In this document: in pieces, positions 1 through 13,198 of the stretch | Numbering within the stretch: position 1 is the stretch's first letter | Layout of the letters: every line of letters starts with the position of its first letter | Source: Spisula solida | Taxonomy: Eukaryota > Mollusca > Bivalvia > Venerida > Mactridae | Direction: 5' to 3' | Assembly: GCA_947247005.1 (NCBI GenBank) | Contig: OX365951.1 | Span: 32,788,899-32,852,898, forward strand | Length of the DNA stretch: 64,000 nt | The notes under the pieces: generated by a model | The model's database searches: none | Told to the model about the DNA's origin: nothing | What the model saw: only the letters and a program-made list of their open reading frames with translations | Program-made: the position numbers and the translations under genes

Positions 1-180
1 ACCTTAAGTGATGCATTGAATCTTCTATAGAGATCAGACTTAGTGACAGTGATGTACCGCTATCATATACAGACTTTATCGTAAGGTTAAAATCACTGAT
101 TATGATTAAATATACGTATTTATCTTATGTGCGTTCCGTATTTTCGTTTTAGTATATAGACTAATGCTTACACGAATATA

Positions 181-404
181 CTGTAAAATCATTATTTTTC
201 GAGGCAGTTGAAATTTCGTTGATTTCGTTTTGGCATTCGACCACGAAATCTAATCCCCACGATTAATCGACCCCTCAAATATTGAACATAGGTTTATCTT
301 TACATGTTTTGTAATCCACGAATTGACGACCGCACGAAAATGCATTTTAATCAAAATCCACGAAATTAAATACCCACGAAAATACAATTTATGAGATTTT
401 ACAG
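181..404. mobile_element. Short TA-flanked MITE (mariner-like size and ends)
   Basis: TA/CTGTAAAATC at the left and GATTTTACAG/TA at the right form a 12-bp inverted repeat including a TA target site. The interior has repeated cacgaaa/ccacgaa words. It is 224 bp and non-coding. TA duplication suggests mobilisation by a Tc1/mariner-type transposase (inference). Confidence 0.65.
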
Positions 405-406
405 TA

Positions 407-1204
407 ATCCAGTTGTTGAAAGTAACCTTGTGAAACGCATAGTCGTAATAATGCGTCTGGCTATAACCTTGATTTCCCATCATGATATTAGTTAGTTATT
501 ACTTATTCTCATCATAATATTTGTAATTAATAACTTTTAGTTATATTTGTATTAGGAACATCAACCAAAACCTCCAGCTGGGGATGAAAGCTTACCATGT
601 GTCAATCGACATTGAATCATACATCCCTCTTCATTCTTGGGAGAACTTTTAGTTACATCATGATTGCGACTCACCACACACTTATACTGATGATTGTTAT
701 GATAAAAATAATAAGAAATATGATGACTTTAATTATGATTATGGTTAATTTTAAGACGAGAAATCTTCATCGTAATTATACAAAATCTGAAGTGTAACTA
801 TGTTAATGGTTCAACTAATAGCTCTTGATATCAATTTCATCACAAAAAGTCATTTTTTACCATGTTTCGTTTTAAATAACATAACATAACATATAACATA
901 ACTTAATTATGCTATGTTATATTTTATATGTGCCTTACAGGTACACGTGCATCATTATAAGGTCAGTGACTTAGAATCAAAAAGTATTTCATAAAGTAAT
1001 CAAGGCCCAAGCTTAATTCTTGGATTGTAAAACATGTTCATGATAATTATGATTGGGATAAATACAAAATGTACCCCTAAATGTACTGGCTCTGTTCCAT
1101 GATTGAAATGTTTCATACGTTTTTTTGGTATCTTTAAGTCTTTATTCGAATAGTTTTGCTAATCTTAGTTATAAAACTTCGTGGAACCTCGGAATGGTTT
1201 GGAT
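407..1204. other. No gene seen
   Basis: AT-rich sequence with an aacat-rich patch at 878-915. No domain in the open frames. Nothing else recognised. Confidence 0.6.
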
Positions 1205-1495
1205 TTATTCGGTGCAATTCACCTGCATGATCTAATGGTAGAACGTCCGTGTCGAGAGCGGGATACCTTCTAGAATTAGCTCCTATGCCACGTCGTACCA
1301 AAGACAAAACAAGTGGTACCGTTGTTTCAAATGCTTTACGCTGAACATAAAAAGAGAAAACGGTGACTCTCATACCATCGTGGCGATGAATAGTGATTAC
1401 TAGTATCATCGGCACTGAGGTATCAAGTGTGATTAATATAAGTAGTAAAACATGTTTCACGATAGACCTAAACAAAAGTTAGTATCAACTAATTC
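1205..1495 (+). mobile_element. Degenerate SINE, family A
   Basis: Aligns by eye with the copies at 15424-15685 (plus) and 10536-10803 (minus). Shared order: a tRNA-like head (gatctaatggtagaacgtcc), a block with ccaaagacaaaac and ggtacc, ctcataccatcgtggcgatg, and a tail with catgtttcacgatagacc and agtatcaacta. It is strongly diverged and lacks a recognisable B-box, so it is an old copy. Confidence 0.6.
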
Positions 1496-2935
1496 GGTGC
1501 AATGCTAACTTATACTCGTATCATTATTTATATGGTTATATAAATTTATACAAACGTTTTATGATAACATCGCACGTAAACATTCAGATTTATTCCATAA
1601 TGTTCCAGCCGTAAGCAAAAGTACTGGATCACATTGGGACAATAAAACTTGTACCTAAATACTATTTCAGTGACGATCTTCATAAAATTATGCGGCACAG
1701 ACATGGTCTTCGAGTACTTTATTACCGCGTGGGATATTCTTATACTTGAGCTACCAAGTGTTTATCATGGCATACTATACATTCATATTGGCCTCTCCCA
1801 TTGTAACGGTTCACAATAATAGATAAGTGATTAACTAGTATTATATAAGCTCGTCGGGAGGTTAATGTCAGTGTTCTTCATGTCTTTGGAAACATTGGAG
1901 CATTGCTTACAGATGCAAACACATTATATGATTCAATAAAAATTTATTATAAGATTTTTGTTCACGGTTTTTGTTTGATAATTTTCGAGACAAAGGTCAA
2001 TGTCAGCCGTTAATCAGGGTCAGGATCCCGTAAGTCATTTCAGAGTTCTTGTTAACGGAAACATTGTGAGATAGAATGAACATTTCTGCCAATAAGTAAA
2101 AAGGTTTTGGTCTTTATTAACTGAATATTCCTGCCAGTTCTCAACTATTGACAAATCGATGATCCGCTGGGACTTCTAGTCTGGGTCTTGATCTTAACAA
2201 TAAAGGTTTGGAATAATCTAAAAAGAATAAAAAAAATTAGAGGTATCATCGCAATAGTTTTCCTAACCAAATTGCTATAGTTCCGCCATCTTGTATCTAA
2301 CACAGACCGTCGCCATTAATTAGATCATGCCAAGCCTTTATAGCTAAGACCGGGAACCAGACATAATATCATATTACTATTTAAAGTAGTTGCAAAATTT
2401 ATGGTAGGTAGGGTTACCAGAACCACACTAACAACTTGTTTTTGCCTAACTTTACTTTTATAGGCTAAATTATGTGCATGTGTTGATTATGCCGTATTGT
2501 ATTGATTTTAAACAGAAATCCTGGAGGACTAGGTTGTTCCAAAAATGATGCTTCTTAAAATTACGTCTTATTATGCTGATGATAATGATTATTACACGTG
2601 TAATGACGTAACGTCAAAAGTTGCGACCCATAAGCGTAACACAAAACGATTATCGTTTTGTTCCGATCAAGTGTGTGTCCATTAACAAATACTGTGATCT
2701 CGTCTCGTCTTTGAACAATACACCCTGTGGTATTGTATATGTGAACCATAAAGTTAATGACACATAAGTCATAAGTGCCATCACCTTTTCTATTGCAAGC
2801 TTATTAATCTCCCCTATACTAGGCTGTGTACATTCCGGTTTAACGCCAAACCAGTACCATGGACATTTTCACCAGTACTTACTATTTCAACCTCATTTAA
2901 ATTTGCTCCATTCTTTAACGCTGTTATAGATCTTA
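1496..2935. other. No gene seen
   Basis: AT-rich unique-looking sequence without repeats, splice-linked exons or RNA genes that I can support. Confidence 0.55.
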
Positions 2936-2946
2936 CTACACTCCAA

Positions 2947-3056
2947 AGGGTATTGACGCATATTATTTTATGCGTGTGCGACCGCCTTATATATCATATA
3001 CGAATATGAGATATAAGGCGGTCGCACACGCATAAAATAATATGCGTCAATACCCT
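2947..3056. mobile_element. Perfect 46-bp hairpin MITE with 9-bp flanking duplication
   Basis: Arms 2947-2992 and 3011-3056 are exact inverted complements with an 18-base spacer. The nonamer CTACACTCC occurs on both sides (2936-2944 and 3060-3068), close to a 9-bp target-site duplication with 2-3 bases between duplication and hairpin. No coding capacity. Confidence 0.75.
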
Positions 3057-3499
3057 GTGCTACACTCCGTAAAAGGTCATGTTCAAATGACCTCTCTGAC
3101 GCCCAATGACGTCACGTAGCCATAGCAGAGTTTCACCGCTCTTTCAAATTTGTGAAATAAGCAATTTGATTGGATAAAGTAAAGTTCACATCGACTTGAC
3201 CCCAAACAGAGTGTCGTCAGATCCTGTATCAGCGTGAAGTAGTGAAGTGTAATTAGGGTCTGATTTTTATTAGATTGTAACTTTCCCTTCCACCGGGAAC
3301 CTAGTCTAACCTCATTCCTTGTGGTTACTTTTGAAAAGATCAATTTATGCAAAGAAGACGCCACTTTCAGCGAAATATTTCAAAGAAATATTATCTAACT
3401 CAAGAAGAATCGATAAATAACTAAACTTACAGAAAATTGCTAGAGAAATATTTGTCTGAGTGATAAGGAACAATGCATATTTCAAACATATAAAACAAA

Positions 3500-3720
3500 C
3501 ATGAAAGTGTGTGTGGTGTTAGGCTACCAGGAACCGTCAGGAACTTCACCACAAGTGGAGGCAATTCAAGATTGATGTCAAAACGTCATGGAAAGATATG
3601 GACTGTCACGAATTGAAATCGAACCCATAGACTACCAGATAACCAGGTGACAATTCCAACGCACTAACCAGTAGGGCCTAACCATTGGACCAAGGTCACT
3701 AGACGACACATTGTAAAAAG
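3500..3720 (-). mobile_element. SINE-like tRNA-headed element
   Basis: The minus strand carries a tRNA-like head with ggtccaatggttaggccc (A-box-like) and gggttcgattt (B-box-like), then non-tRNA sequence. The spacing is too long and the cloverleaf too poor for a functional tRNA. The downstream boundary is uncertain. Confidence 0.5.
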
Positions 3721-3724
3721 CACA

Positions 3725-5225
3725 AGGACTTCTCAACAAAAAAGACCTACATTTGTATTACAGTTTAAGAACGCAAAAACGAACTAATTATAGACATAAG
3801 TACATAATCTAAACAGTACATGGAACGAAACAAGCGACATACCACAAAACAACAAAACATAAACACTGCAATAAACGCGACATGAAAACAAATTCTCATA
3901 CAATATTCATGTTCAACATTATTAAGAACAGCCTGTCCAAATCACTCTATAATTTATGGTAATATCGTGGAATGCACTTTCGTGTGCATAACTATGCGTA
4001 TTTTTGTTCACCATTATTTCGATACTTTCTAGACTAGTACCAATTATCTCATTTTCCGACACAGTCTACACTATTTTGATAGTAGGATCGTGGATCCAGT
4101 CTAGCATTTTGCCAAAGATTTGCTCGGTTGTTTTCGATTCTTGGATTGACGATTGACGGAGTATTCCAAAATGGTGCTAATGATCTTATATATGTATGTA
4201 TGGTGTGTACGTACTATTTTTGTACCACATGGTGTCGAAAGACGACCGAGTCGGGAATGACGTTTAGTAGTTGTAGGTTTACAAACAAAACACGGGTAAA
4301 AATTGGAATTCTCGTAAATTGTGACAGGTTTAAACGAATTTAATTGATTTATGTAAAAGAAACACCATTCTGTAAAATTTATTACATTCAGAAAACTCGA
4401 TGGTATTTATCTAGACGGTAGAACATCTTGACCTTTGAGAGTATTTATATATTTACCCACGGATGCAACGCTTGTTTCAACATATGTAACTTGTTAAATA
4501 TAGCCATTTATTATGAAGTAGAGGGATATTTTGTTTCTTTGGGGCATACACCCACCGTTTATCCTGATATGTTAAATGATATATGACTTTCAGCCAGTTG
4601 AACATTACGTTATCCCGTTTTCCTTTTATCTGTTCCAATGTGTTCCACACGTAAATGACATTCCTCGTATTCTCACCACATAATGGAGAATAGAGGACAT
4701 AAAAGAATAAGAGGACATGTACACAGCCAGTGCCATTTATTCTTGTTCTCCAGCCTGGTCTTATTAAAAGGTATGAAGCATAGTGTCGGTCTGGGAACTT
4801 TACTAACCACTGTTATAAGAGGATGGTCAAACTCCTCACAGTGGTTACCTCCCTTTGCAAATCAGATCTAACAATGCTAATGGACGTGTCCCTGTGAGGA
4901 GGTTGGAGGATGGTACCATTAAAACATAAACAACATCTTACTACTATACCGGTAGGTATTAATTTCCGAACTACAGGGTTGCAACATAGAGCTCTGTATG
5001 CAGTGCTGGCTATGTGGACGACAACAATCGTCACAGTTGGCATTCGTCACATAGTTGGTAGGACTCACATGCATCACACTTTATTCTATTACCAGTGATG
5101 CTGCTAGACCAAAGTCAGTTGTCACTTCACTTCTGTAACTATGGTCAGCTGTCATGGAACAATTGCAAAATAGCAATAGGAGATACAGATTGAAACACAT
5201 CGCCTGTATGCTTGGTATGACCTCA
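3725..5225. other. No gene seen
   Basis: Short open frames at 4128-5098 overlap each other on both strands and show no domain. A short inverted pair ctcctcacag/ctgtgaggag occurs at about 4832-4900. Otherwise nothing recognised. Confidence 0.55.
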
Positions 5226-5296
5226 TATCATCAGTTAGCAAATCATCAGTTAGCATATCATCAGTTAGCATATCATCAGTTAGCATATCATCAGTT
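5226..5296. repeat. 15-bp minisatellite (atcatcagttagcat)
   Basis: Four to five tandem copies of a 15-bp unit, nearly identical. No gene context. Confidence 0.85.
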
Positions 5297-5514
5297 TTAA
5301 CAAAACCTTTCCGATAAGGTGGGTGCCCAGAAAACAAATTATTAATTTACACTAAAACACGTCTAAATTATTTCCTAAAGAAAAATAAACAAAAGAGAAA
5401 TAGACAATCTGTAGTAGATTGAACTTAAAGTACACGCTTTTGAAATATGCTATAGTCCCTGTGAAGTTTGGAAATAATCCAAACAGCAGTTTAGGTTATC
5501 ATTCGTCTTGTTAA

Positions 5515-5852
5515 AGAGGCATTCCCTACTCCTGGCATATTTTACATTGAAAGCGTATTTAATTCACTAAAACAGCATTGCATGATTTAAGAAGAAGAAC
5601 ATGTACGCAAAATATGTGTTTACATTCAATGTAAAAAGAGTACATTTAAATCACCAATATGCACTTATGGGTTGACGACTCTGGTTGAATTTAGCTCGTT
5701 TCGGAAAGATACAACAAAATATATGTTTATCATTTCATCGGTTACATGTTGGAGTTTTTCGGACATTTTGGTTTTTAAGCAAGTATAATGCTTAAATATT
5801 TGTGTCAAAAATGTTATCAATTTAAACGCTCGAAGTTGTAGGGAATGCCTCT
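5515..5852. mobile_element. TTAA-flanked MITE (piggyBac-like target site)
   Basis: TTAA then AGAGGCATTCCCTAC at the left (5511-5529) is matched exactly by the inverted copy ending CCTCTTTAA at 5838-5856. TTAA duplication with a 15-bp TIR is characteristic of piggyBac-type transposition. The 338-bp interior is non-coding. Confidence 0.75.
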
Positions 5853-5856
5853 TTAA

Positions 5857-8530
5857 GAAATGTTGACAGACGGTAGAATGTGTCGTCTGTTTGATCTTAA
5901 AGTCGCTCATGATATGTGAAATGCTAAATATAGTATTGTCACCGTCAGTTTACATATACTTTTCCTGAAAATATTTACATTCCATCAGCTAATGTCATTT
6001 AGTACGGCTCGTATACTATGATATGTTGTACATTTGAATCGTCATCTATTTTAAGAATATCTGATATATTTTATAAGCATAGCAGGACGGAGAATCATCA
6101 GAAACGTTTTCATTGAAAAAAAACCACTTGATGTTAGGAACTGAAAAACAAATAACCTCATGTCACCGAAGTTGTTTATGAGTTACCTACCTTTGAAACC
6201 ATCGTTTTTCTCCAAATGTGCGTAATCAAGGGCAGATAATTCCTAAACAAACATTGTGACCTACGACTATGTATGCATTGCTCTGTTTGTAATAATATTA
6301 TGATACGCTGTTCATATACATAGTTATATGATTGGGGAAATCTCACAAGAAACTGCTCCGAAAAACGTCTTCAACCGTTTGTTGTTTTTTGTTGTCGCTG
6401 TTTTTTGTGTGTGTATTTTGCGTTCGACTGAGACAGTTGTACAGCGTGACCATTCGGTTTTATCCCTGCCTTATTGGCCAATGAACACTGGCTTCGAGGG
6501 AGAACTGTCTGTTTTAAAATTACATATGTGTCTTCAATAAAAAATACTACTCATATTTTCATTTAAATGATGTTTTCTGTGATAATCATCTTGCATTTTT
6601 TACGTTTGCCAAATTTCGTTTTCATATCGATGCACCATCTTTTAATCCACTATTCAAATATTTTATTGGCTTTTTACAGCGGTGTCGTTTTTAAGGAGGT
6701 GTTTAACAAAGGTTGCCATGGTTGTACATGTACGAGGGGTGATCTATAAATACTCAGAAAACGTGCTCTAATTTCGTGTTCGTTATTGTAAGTCTATAAA
6801 ACTTTCGTACAACAGCAGGATTATCCTATGGTATGTGTTTTTGTATGTTTAGAAAACTTAAACGGACGTAGAAAGACAATAGATGATCATAACTCACCTT
6901 CTGATTTTCCTCTGCTGTTGTATAGGTTGTTATCAATATCTCACACAGTAATAGCAAGGTTGGAATGACGTATGTGTAACTGAAAATACAAGAAAAATAC
7001 ATTTTCAAAAACTTATCAGAAAATAGTCAAATAAACGGTGGCGAAAATAGAAAATAGTATGTCCCAGTCACAATTGAGTATTGAATAATGAATTATCTAT
7101 CATTCTTACAAAACCAGAACATTTATGCATTATCTAAATATACGAAGAGGAAACGAAAGTGTCCATTACTTAACGTTAAATCGCAGCTAAACCAAATACG
7201 TAAGATCTAACGTAATGTTCAGAGGAAAAAAGTACAACAGTTACCGTGATTTGTTTTGTTGTCAAATGCAGAATGATGGCTATGTTGGAATCGAAATCAT
7301 AAATATGCCCCTGTGTTTTATCTATAATAAAGCGTCTTAGTGAAAAACGTTATTTTAAGTTAAAAATTTGTGTTGTGCATATTTCCAACACATTGAGGAT
7401 TAACCCATATTTCCTCAGTGATTAAACTATACATGGATGCATGTATTTGCCTTTTACGTAATGCTCTAAAACTACATTGTATGTAAAAAAATAAGTTAGT
7501 TTGATGTTCTTCTTTAGCAAATTTTAAAATTTCAAAAAATTCTAAATTTTCTACTTAAATGTTTTATGGATACCACCGGCCTAGAGTCACCCAGGTTAAT
7601 AAGCCATTAAATTGATCGAATGTAAACTCATACCACGGGAAATCACATTCCATCGGGAAAATGATGTGGAGTACATTATCAAATTGAACAGGTGTTGACT
7701 TTAATCATAAAATATGTGTAATAGGATATTAACATGTTTTTATTAATGAGGCAAAACTATTTCACAACCACCCGACTGTCGTTTATCAGCATTTTTGCTA
7801 CCAATTACCGTTATGCCAACAGATGCATAACATATTTAGATCAAGAAAAACATGGAAGAAAATTGATATATACTTGTCGATTCAAACAAAACTGTATCTT
7901 AATTGTCGGATGCTACTATCTTAATTGGGACATTTATTTGAAGTAATGTTTTTCATGTTTTTACACTGTATTTCAACATTTGTTTCGCAATTTAATCATC
8001 TTAACCTTTATGTATCGTTACACTCTGATCACCTAGCGATCAACCCGGCCTTAACTCATCGTAACAGACCGCAGCTCACCACTTGGCCTACGACTACAGT
8101 AAATAGGCTCTCGTTACGGAAGTGCCTACACAGAAAATAGTTCCCCTGTTTGATGGTGAGTATTGGTTGAAAGTTGAATGATCACTATGCATGTAATGTG
8201 AATTTTAGATAAGGAACATGTACAATAAGTAGAAAATAGGATTTTTAATAAAATCTGAATGCCAGATTTTATATATCAGTGGTCTGTGTACAGTCGTCTA
8301 TTTGTGAAAATGAGCCGAATAGTACACATGGCGCAGGGGTACGCCGATTGATAAACAATAACTTTTAAACAAGCAGGTTATGGTGCCTATTTTTTGGTCA
8401 GAATTTTGTCTCTATGTTAGTTCTACAGGATTCAAGTAAGAATTTTCAGCTGAATTATTGATTAATTGTCTCATGATGACAAACGTTTATATAGAACATA
8501 GAGCAAAAATAACTGTAGCCTTAGGCCACT
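5857..8530. other. No gene seen; one SINE-D-like fragment
   Basis: 6430-6500 resembles 56330-56400 (family D). An element-end-like sequence (tctacttaaatgttttatgg) is at 7548-7575. The rest is AT-rich with no supported feature. Confidence 0.55.
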
Positions 8531-8586
8531 TATCGCTGGCTTAGAATTAGAAGGTCGTAAGTACTACTCATTCTAAGCCAGCGATA
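8531..8586. mobile_element. Short 17-bp-stem hairpin element, deletion derivative
   Basis: TATCGCTGGCTTAGAAT (8531-8547) and its exact inverted copy (8570-8586) surround gaaggtcgtaagtac. The same terminal words occur at 31403-31650 with a longer interior, so this looks like an internally deleted member of the same family. Confidence 0.6.
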
Positions 8587-9024
8587 TAGACAATTAGCTT
8601 CGTAGCCAATGTCACGTGGTCTGTCATTGAATCGAACTAAGATCTACTGATTGGAACATTTTATTCATAATCTAGTTGTATGATATTAAACATAGATTTT
8701 GTCTTAGAGGAATTTCCTTATCAGACTGTATGTGAATTTGTCTATACATGTTACCTTCTCTAAATAAAGATATTATTATTATTATAAGCCCGGTCAAATA
8801 GACTAAAGTAAAGCAAACGACTTTTTGAACAATCCTAAATGGACCAGGGCCTCTGGTCCCCTTATTGACCTGTGCATGAGAGCAAATGACCCTGTGATGT
8901 CATATTCTTGACGATAGTGTGTAACAATGAATAGTTTCAATATCATTAACCAATGTCATTGATATTAAGTAGTGTATACAAATAAAGATTTAAACTAAGA
9001 AGTAGACGTCAAGCCACCTTTCTT

Positions 9025-9557
9025 TATTAATGGCACGACCAGGACACTTTACTGTAATGATCGTGCGTTCATGGCACGGTTGGGACACAGTGCCGATCTG
9101 TTACGTTTATTTTACAATCTTGGCACGGCTGTGACACCGTACCAATCCGGTACGTTCATTCTACGATCGTGGCACGGTTGTGACACCGTACCAATCCGTT
9201 ACGTTTATTCTACGATCGTGACACGGATGCGTCAACGTACCAATCCAGTACGTTCATTCTACGATCATGGCACGGATGCGTCACCGTACCAATCCGTTAC
9301 GTTTATTCTACGATCGTGGCACGGATGCGTCACCGTACCAATCCAGTAGGTTCATTCTGCGAGCATGGCACGGATGCGTCACCGTACCAATCCGTTACGT
9401 TTATTCTACGATCATGGCACGACTGTGACACTGAACCAACCCGGTACATTCGTTCTACGATCATGGCACGGCTGTGACACCGTATCAATCTTGGCACGGC
9501 TGGGACACCGTACCGATCCGGTACGTTCATTCTACGATCAGGGCACTGTTGGGACAC
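9025..9557. repeat. 49-bp minisatellite array
   Basis: About ten copies of a 49-bp unit starting tggcacgg and containing accgtaccaatcc and ttctacgatc. Copies differ by scattered substitutions. Open frames of 60-98 codons in this array are by-products of the repeat. Confidence 0.9.
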
Positions 9558-10535
9558 CTTACTAACACATATATCATGACAAATCAGACAGACTATAATA
9601 ACTTGTTTGAAGACTGGATAAAACACACGACAGTTCAGTTCGGAACGGTTTTATGTTGGCATTCATACAACAGTATTAGTTTACACATTACAAAAAATCA
9701 CCGCATAAAATGCAGCGTGAACAAACTATAGTTACGCTGTGGGTAACCTTAGAACATTGATAATTAGTATAACAGCCGGGTAAATATACATACATGTTTG
9801 ATGATAGACACGTGCCCTGTTACCTTTAATGATCTGAATTAGTGAAACATGACGTATCATATAACTGTTAGAAGTCAAACCCTCCTATATACAGGTTCAA
9901 ATATTATAAATCAATCATGCACTTGACTGGATTTATAAGTGACATAGCTAGGTGACGGATCAAAACAACTTCCTGACATAAGAAGGATACGAGTCGAGAG
10001 TTATGGTAATATTGGTAATATATGGACCCTCATAATGAGAGATGGGGGAATGACGTAGTGTATGTTAACATTGCTACTTTATCTACTCCCACATTGTCTA
10101 CTTGATATGTTAAATCATTCAAACATGCCGAGTGTACATTGTACAAGGCACACGTAATACAATATTTTTACTTTTCTGAGAACTTTTCGATCACCCCTCG
10201 TAAATGCAACACAAACAAACTATTTAATTTTCGACATATGCGCACCGATCTAGAGCATTTAGTTGGAATGCCGCAAGTACGTTCTATCATTGTAGAATAA
10301 TTGTTTTTAAAAATACTATTTTTTAATTAAAGATTGAAATGAAGACTACCCAGTCACATGATCCTGATACCGAGAGAACCAACAGGCTGGAACTAACTAT
10401 GCTGAGTGTCCAACAAGTGATGTATACCAGTACCATTTTAGCGATTTTGGAATTACGCAGCCTGTGGTGGAAACCGATACCTCTCGCACTGAAAGCACTA
10501 GCTGTTGAAATCACTAGGTCTCGTACTGAAAGCAG

Positions 10536-10803
10536 TTTAGTTTATACTAATTTATTTAAGGTCGATTGTGAAACAAGTTTTTCCATCTTATATTAATCAC
10601 TCTCGACACCTCATTCCTGATGTTATCCATCGCCACGAGGGTATGAGAGAAGAGAAGCCATTTTCCCTTTTATGCTGAGCGTCAAGCAAGGGAGTTTCTG
10701 GTACCATTTTTATTTCGTCTTTGGTATGACGCGGCCAGGGATCGAACCCGAGACCTCCCGCACTCGAAGCGAACGCTCAACCACTAGGCTATCGAGGAGG
10801 CGA
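10536..10803 (-). mobile_element. SINE, family A, near full length
   Basis: Minus-strand copy. The head resembles a tRNA with gatagcctagtggttgagcg (A-box-like) and gggttcgatccc (B-box). The body includes accaaagacgaaataaaa, cttgacgctcagc and cataccctcgtggcgatgg. The tail is acaatcgaccttaaataaa. It is closely similar to the copy at 15424-15685. Confidence 0.8.
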
Positions 10804-10933
10804 TCTACCAATAGGTAGTGAATCGTTGAAGAAAATAGCAGCAGAGCAAATGTGTATTGACTTTTCAAGCTATTACCGTGGAATTAAAGTGACAATGAAA
10901 TACTGAGCGAAAATACGTACACAACTGGAATGG

Positions 10934-11180
10934 TTTATTTGCTTTTATTTATCCTCGCCACCGGATAATCCATATGGGCGAGGCCCCCAGAAGAGGTTAG
11001 TCACTTTAGTGTTTGGGGGATAGTGCATGATACAGAAGATGCTCCAGTTCCAGAAGCATCCCTGGTTCTTTTACGTGCCGATGTAAAGCATCATACACGG
11101 GACCTCGCTTAACGTCTCGTCCGAAAGACTGTTAGTTAGTTTAGATATGTTAGGTGGGAAACACGGAAAAGCATTTCTGG
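10934..11180 (-). mobile_element. SINE, family B, 5'-truncated copy
   Basis: Nearly identical to 28384-28630 over about 245 bases (cctcgccaccggataatcc, gcgaggcccccagaagagg, ttacgtgccgatgtaaagc). The tRNA-like head present at 28640-28709 is missing, as expected for a 5'-truncated insertion. Confidence 0.8.
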
Positions 11181-12924
11181 AATGCTATGCAAAGGCCACG
11201 TATATAGATATAATCTGACCTCTGAGCCGTGACCTTTGGGTATCCACTATAAAAAGTATATCGCTTAAAGAGCAGTCATGGCTCAATACTTGTTTTTGAT
11301 CTATAGCACACAATTGCTAAAAGTCATTACAATGATATGTTACACTGAAGAATAAATCGGTCATCTTTGTTGCTTCAAATTAGACCTTGAACAAACCAAT
11401 GTTTTCTTTTGTTCCTGTCTGGCCGTCGAACTATCGTGACCCATAACGTAAAATCCTTCATTATTCTTAGACTATCTGGCGTATACTCGTGCACGGAAAT
11501 GAATAATGATAATTTCTCTAAGAAAATGTGTTGTTGCCAAGGCCTAGCATAAAAATGAGAAAACTGATTGATTTAGAAAAAACAACATAAATAGCACGAA
11601 ATTATAAAACATAACACCCAGCCCTAATTCAAGGTTCGTTCCAAAAACTTTTGCTTTCTTTCCAAAAGTGCTAACAAGATTTTTGTTTTGTAACGAACCG
11701 AAAGATGATTACTGACTCAGCATGTTTATAATTGCTTTACCACGCCTTCTTACAGTCTCAATGAAATGGTTACAGTACGGAACGCAGTGCATGAAACATC
11801 GTTACATCATATATACATACCGGTTAAAGTAAATGGTGTAAGAAAAGTTCGTGAAGTTGGCTCGACATTTGACATACTTTAGTACGACATTTAAAAATCG
11901 AATGTCTTGTAGCACGAAATACGACATTGGACGACGATCAAACATTAGAATCTCGCATTGCACGACATTGGACGACATTCAAAAAATCGAAGGTCGCATT
12001 GCACGACATACGGGATTAAGGGATACGGCCGCTACGTTTTTCAGAAAACGTTGGAAGTGAGTACGTATGGAGTACGTTAACGCACATAACGGGCCCGGTA
12101 GCACGACAGACAGTGATTGCAACGTGCTTACAGCGTATGTTCCCCGAGCGATTGTCATATTAACGTACGGAAAACGTACTTGCACGTGCAGCTTATGGAC
12201 GTTGTCCTTACTCACACGCATGTTGAAAGTTGGTAGTAGAAGACACGCGCATTACATGTCTTTCCGGTCTTATATTTGCATGTCCCTGCCTAACGTTCGC
12301 TTGATGTCATGTGTTGGTCAAATTATATTTGCCCTTAATCCCACATAAAAGAAGAGAAGAAAAAGCCGAAATCGATGGCCATGAACCAGAACACCTATGT
12401 TATTTCTCGTAGCCTGTAGATATGAATTGTAAATTCAAGATACTAAACCATCAATTATGACGGAATTTACATTCTTTACTCAATTCACGTGTCTTATTAT
12501 TAAGTAATCTACGTTGATGGCATCAGCATATCATTAATTAAGATTCTCGTAAAATGCATTTACCTAAATTGCTTTTTCTGATGCGCAATTGAATATCACT
12601 TGTAAATAAACGTGATCATATTTATTCTCGTTTGAAAGTATGAATGAAATGTTATAAACATAATGAGAAGATGAACTAATTTCGCTACCAATCTCGTGAG
12701 AATCCATTATGATTGGACAACCCACGTGTATAAATTCTCAGACTTCATAGAAATTGCAGTACAGCATACTTTTGTAAAACCGAAACGGAATGTACTTCTA
12801 ATGACACCATTACATATCTGAGAACACACAGTTTCCATTGTAAAATAATGAATTTGATACACTGTCAATCATAATTGAATACAATGATAATAGAGTTTTA
12901 TGATACATGTTTTGTACTACATAC
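11181..12924. other. No gene seen
   Basis: AT-rich. Open frames at 11851-12348 have no recognisable domain. Only diffuse short repeats at 11850-12020. Confidence 0.55.
11850..12020. repeat. Diffuse short repeats (cgacattggacgac-like)
   Basis: The words cgacatt, cacgacat and ggacgac recur irregularly. This is a weak, decayed tandem structure, with no coding evidence in the 69- and 93-codon open frames that overlap it. Confidence 0.35.
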
Positions 12925-13003
12925 AGGGTGTACCATAATATATGTCTGCTTGTTGAACGCTTACAACTTTGTCAACAAGCGGACATATATTATGGTACAC
13001 CCT
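12925..13003. mobile_element. 32-bp-arm hairpin MITE
   Basis: Arms 12925-12956 and 12972-13003 (AGGGTGTACCATAATATATG at the outer end) are inverted with one mismatch and a 15-base loop. ATAC flanks both sides (12921-12924, 13004-13007), a possible 4-bp target duplication. The element is 79 bp. Confidence 0.7.
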
Positions 13004-13198
13004 ATACGTCAGTCATTATTCGCGACTTTTTTATTTTCGCTGTTATTCGCGCGAATTCATAAATCCGCATTAATATATTTTAAAAAGAAGAAAATCATGA
13101 AACAGTCGACCGCGAATTCATCAATCCCGCGAACGGGTATTTTACCGCAATCCGCGAATAATAGTCGCGCGAATATGAAGTGATTTACATTATTTAGA

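Noticed and set aside
12067..12348. 93-codon plus-strand ORF as a gene
   Set aside because: No domain, overlaps another frame on the opposite strand, and has no splice or regulatory context.
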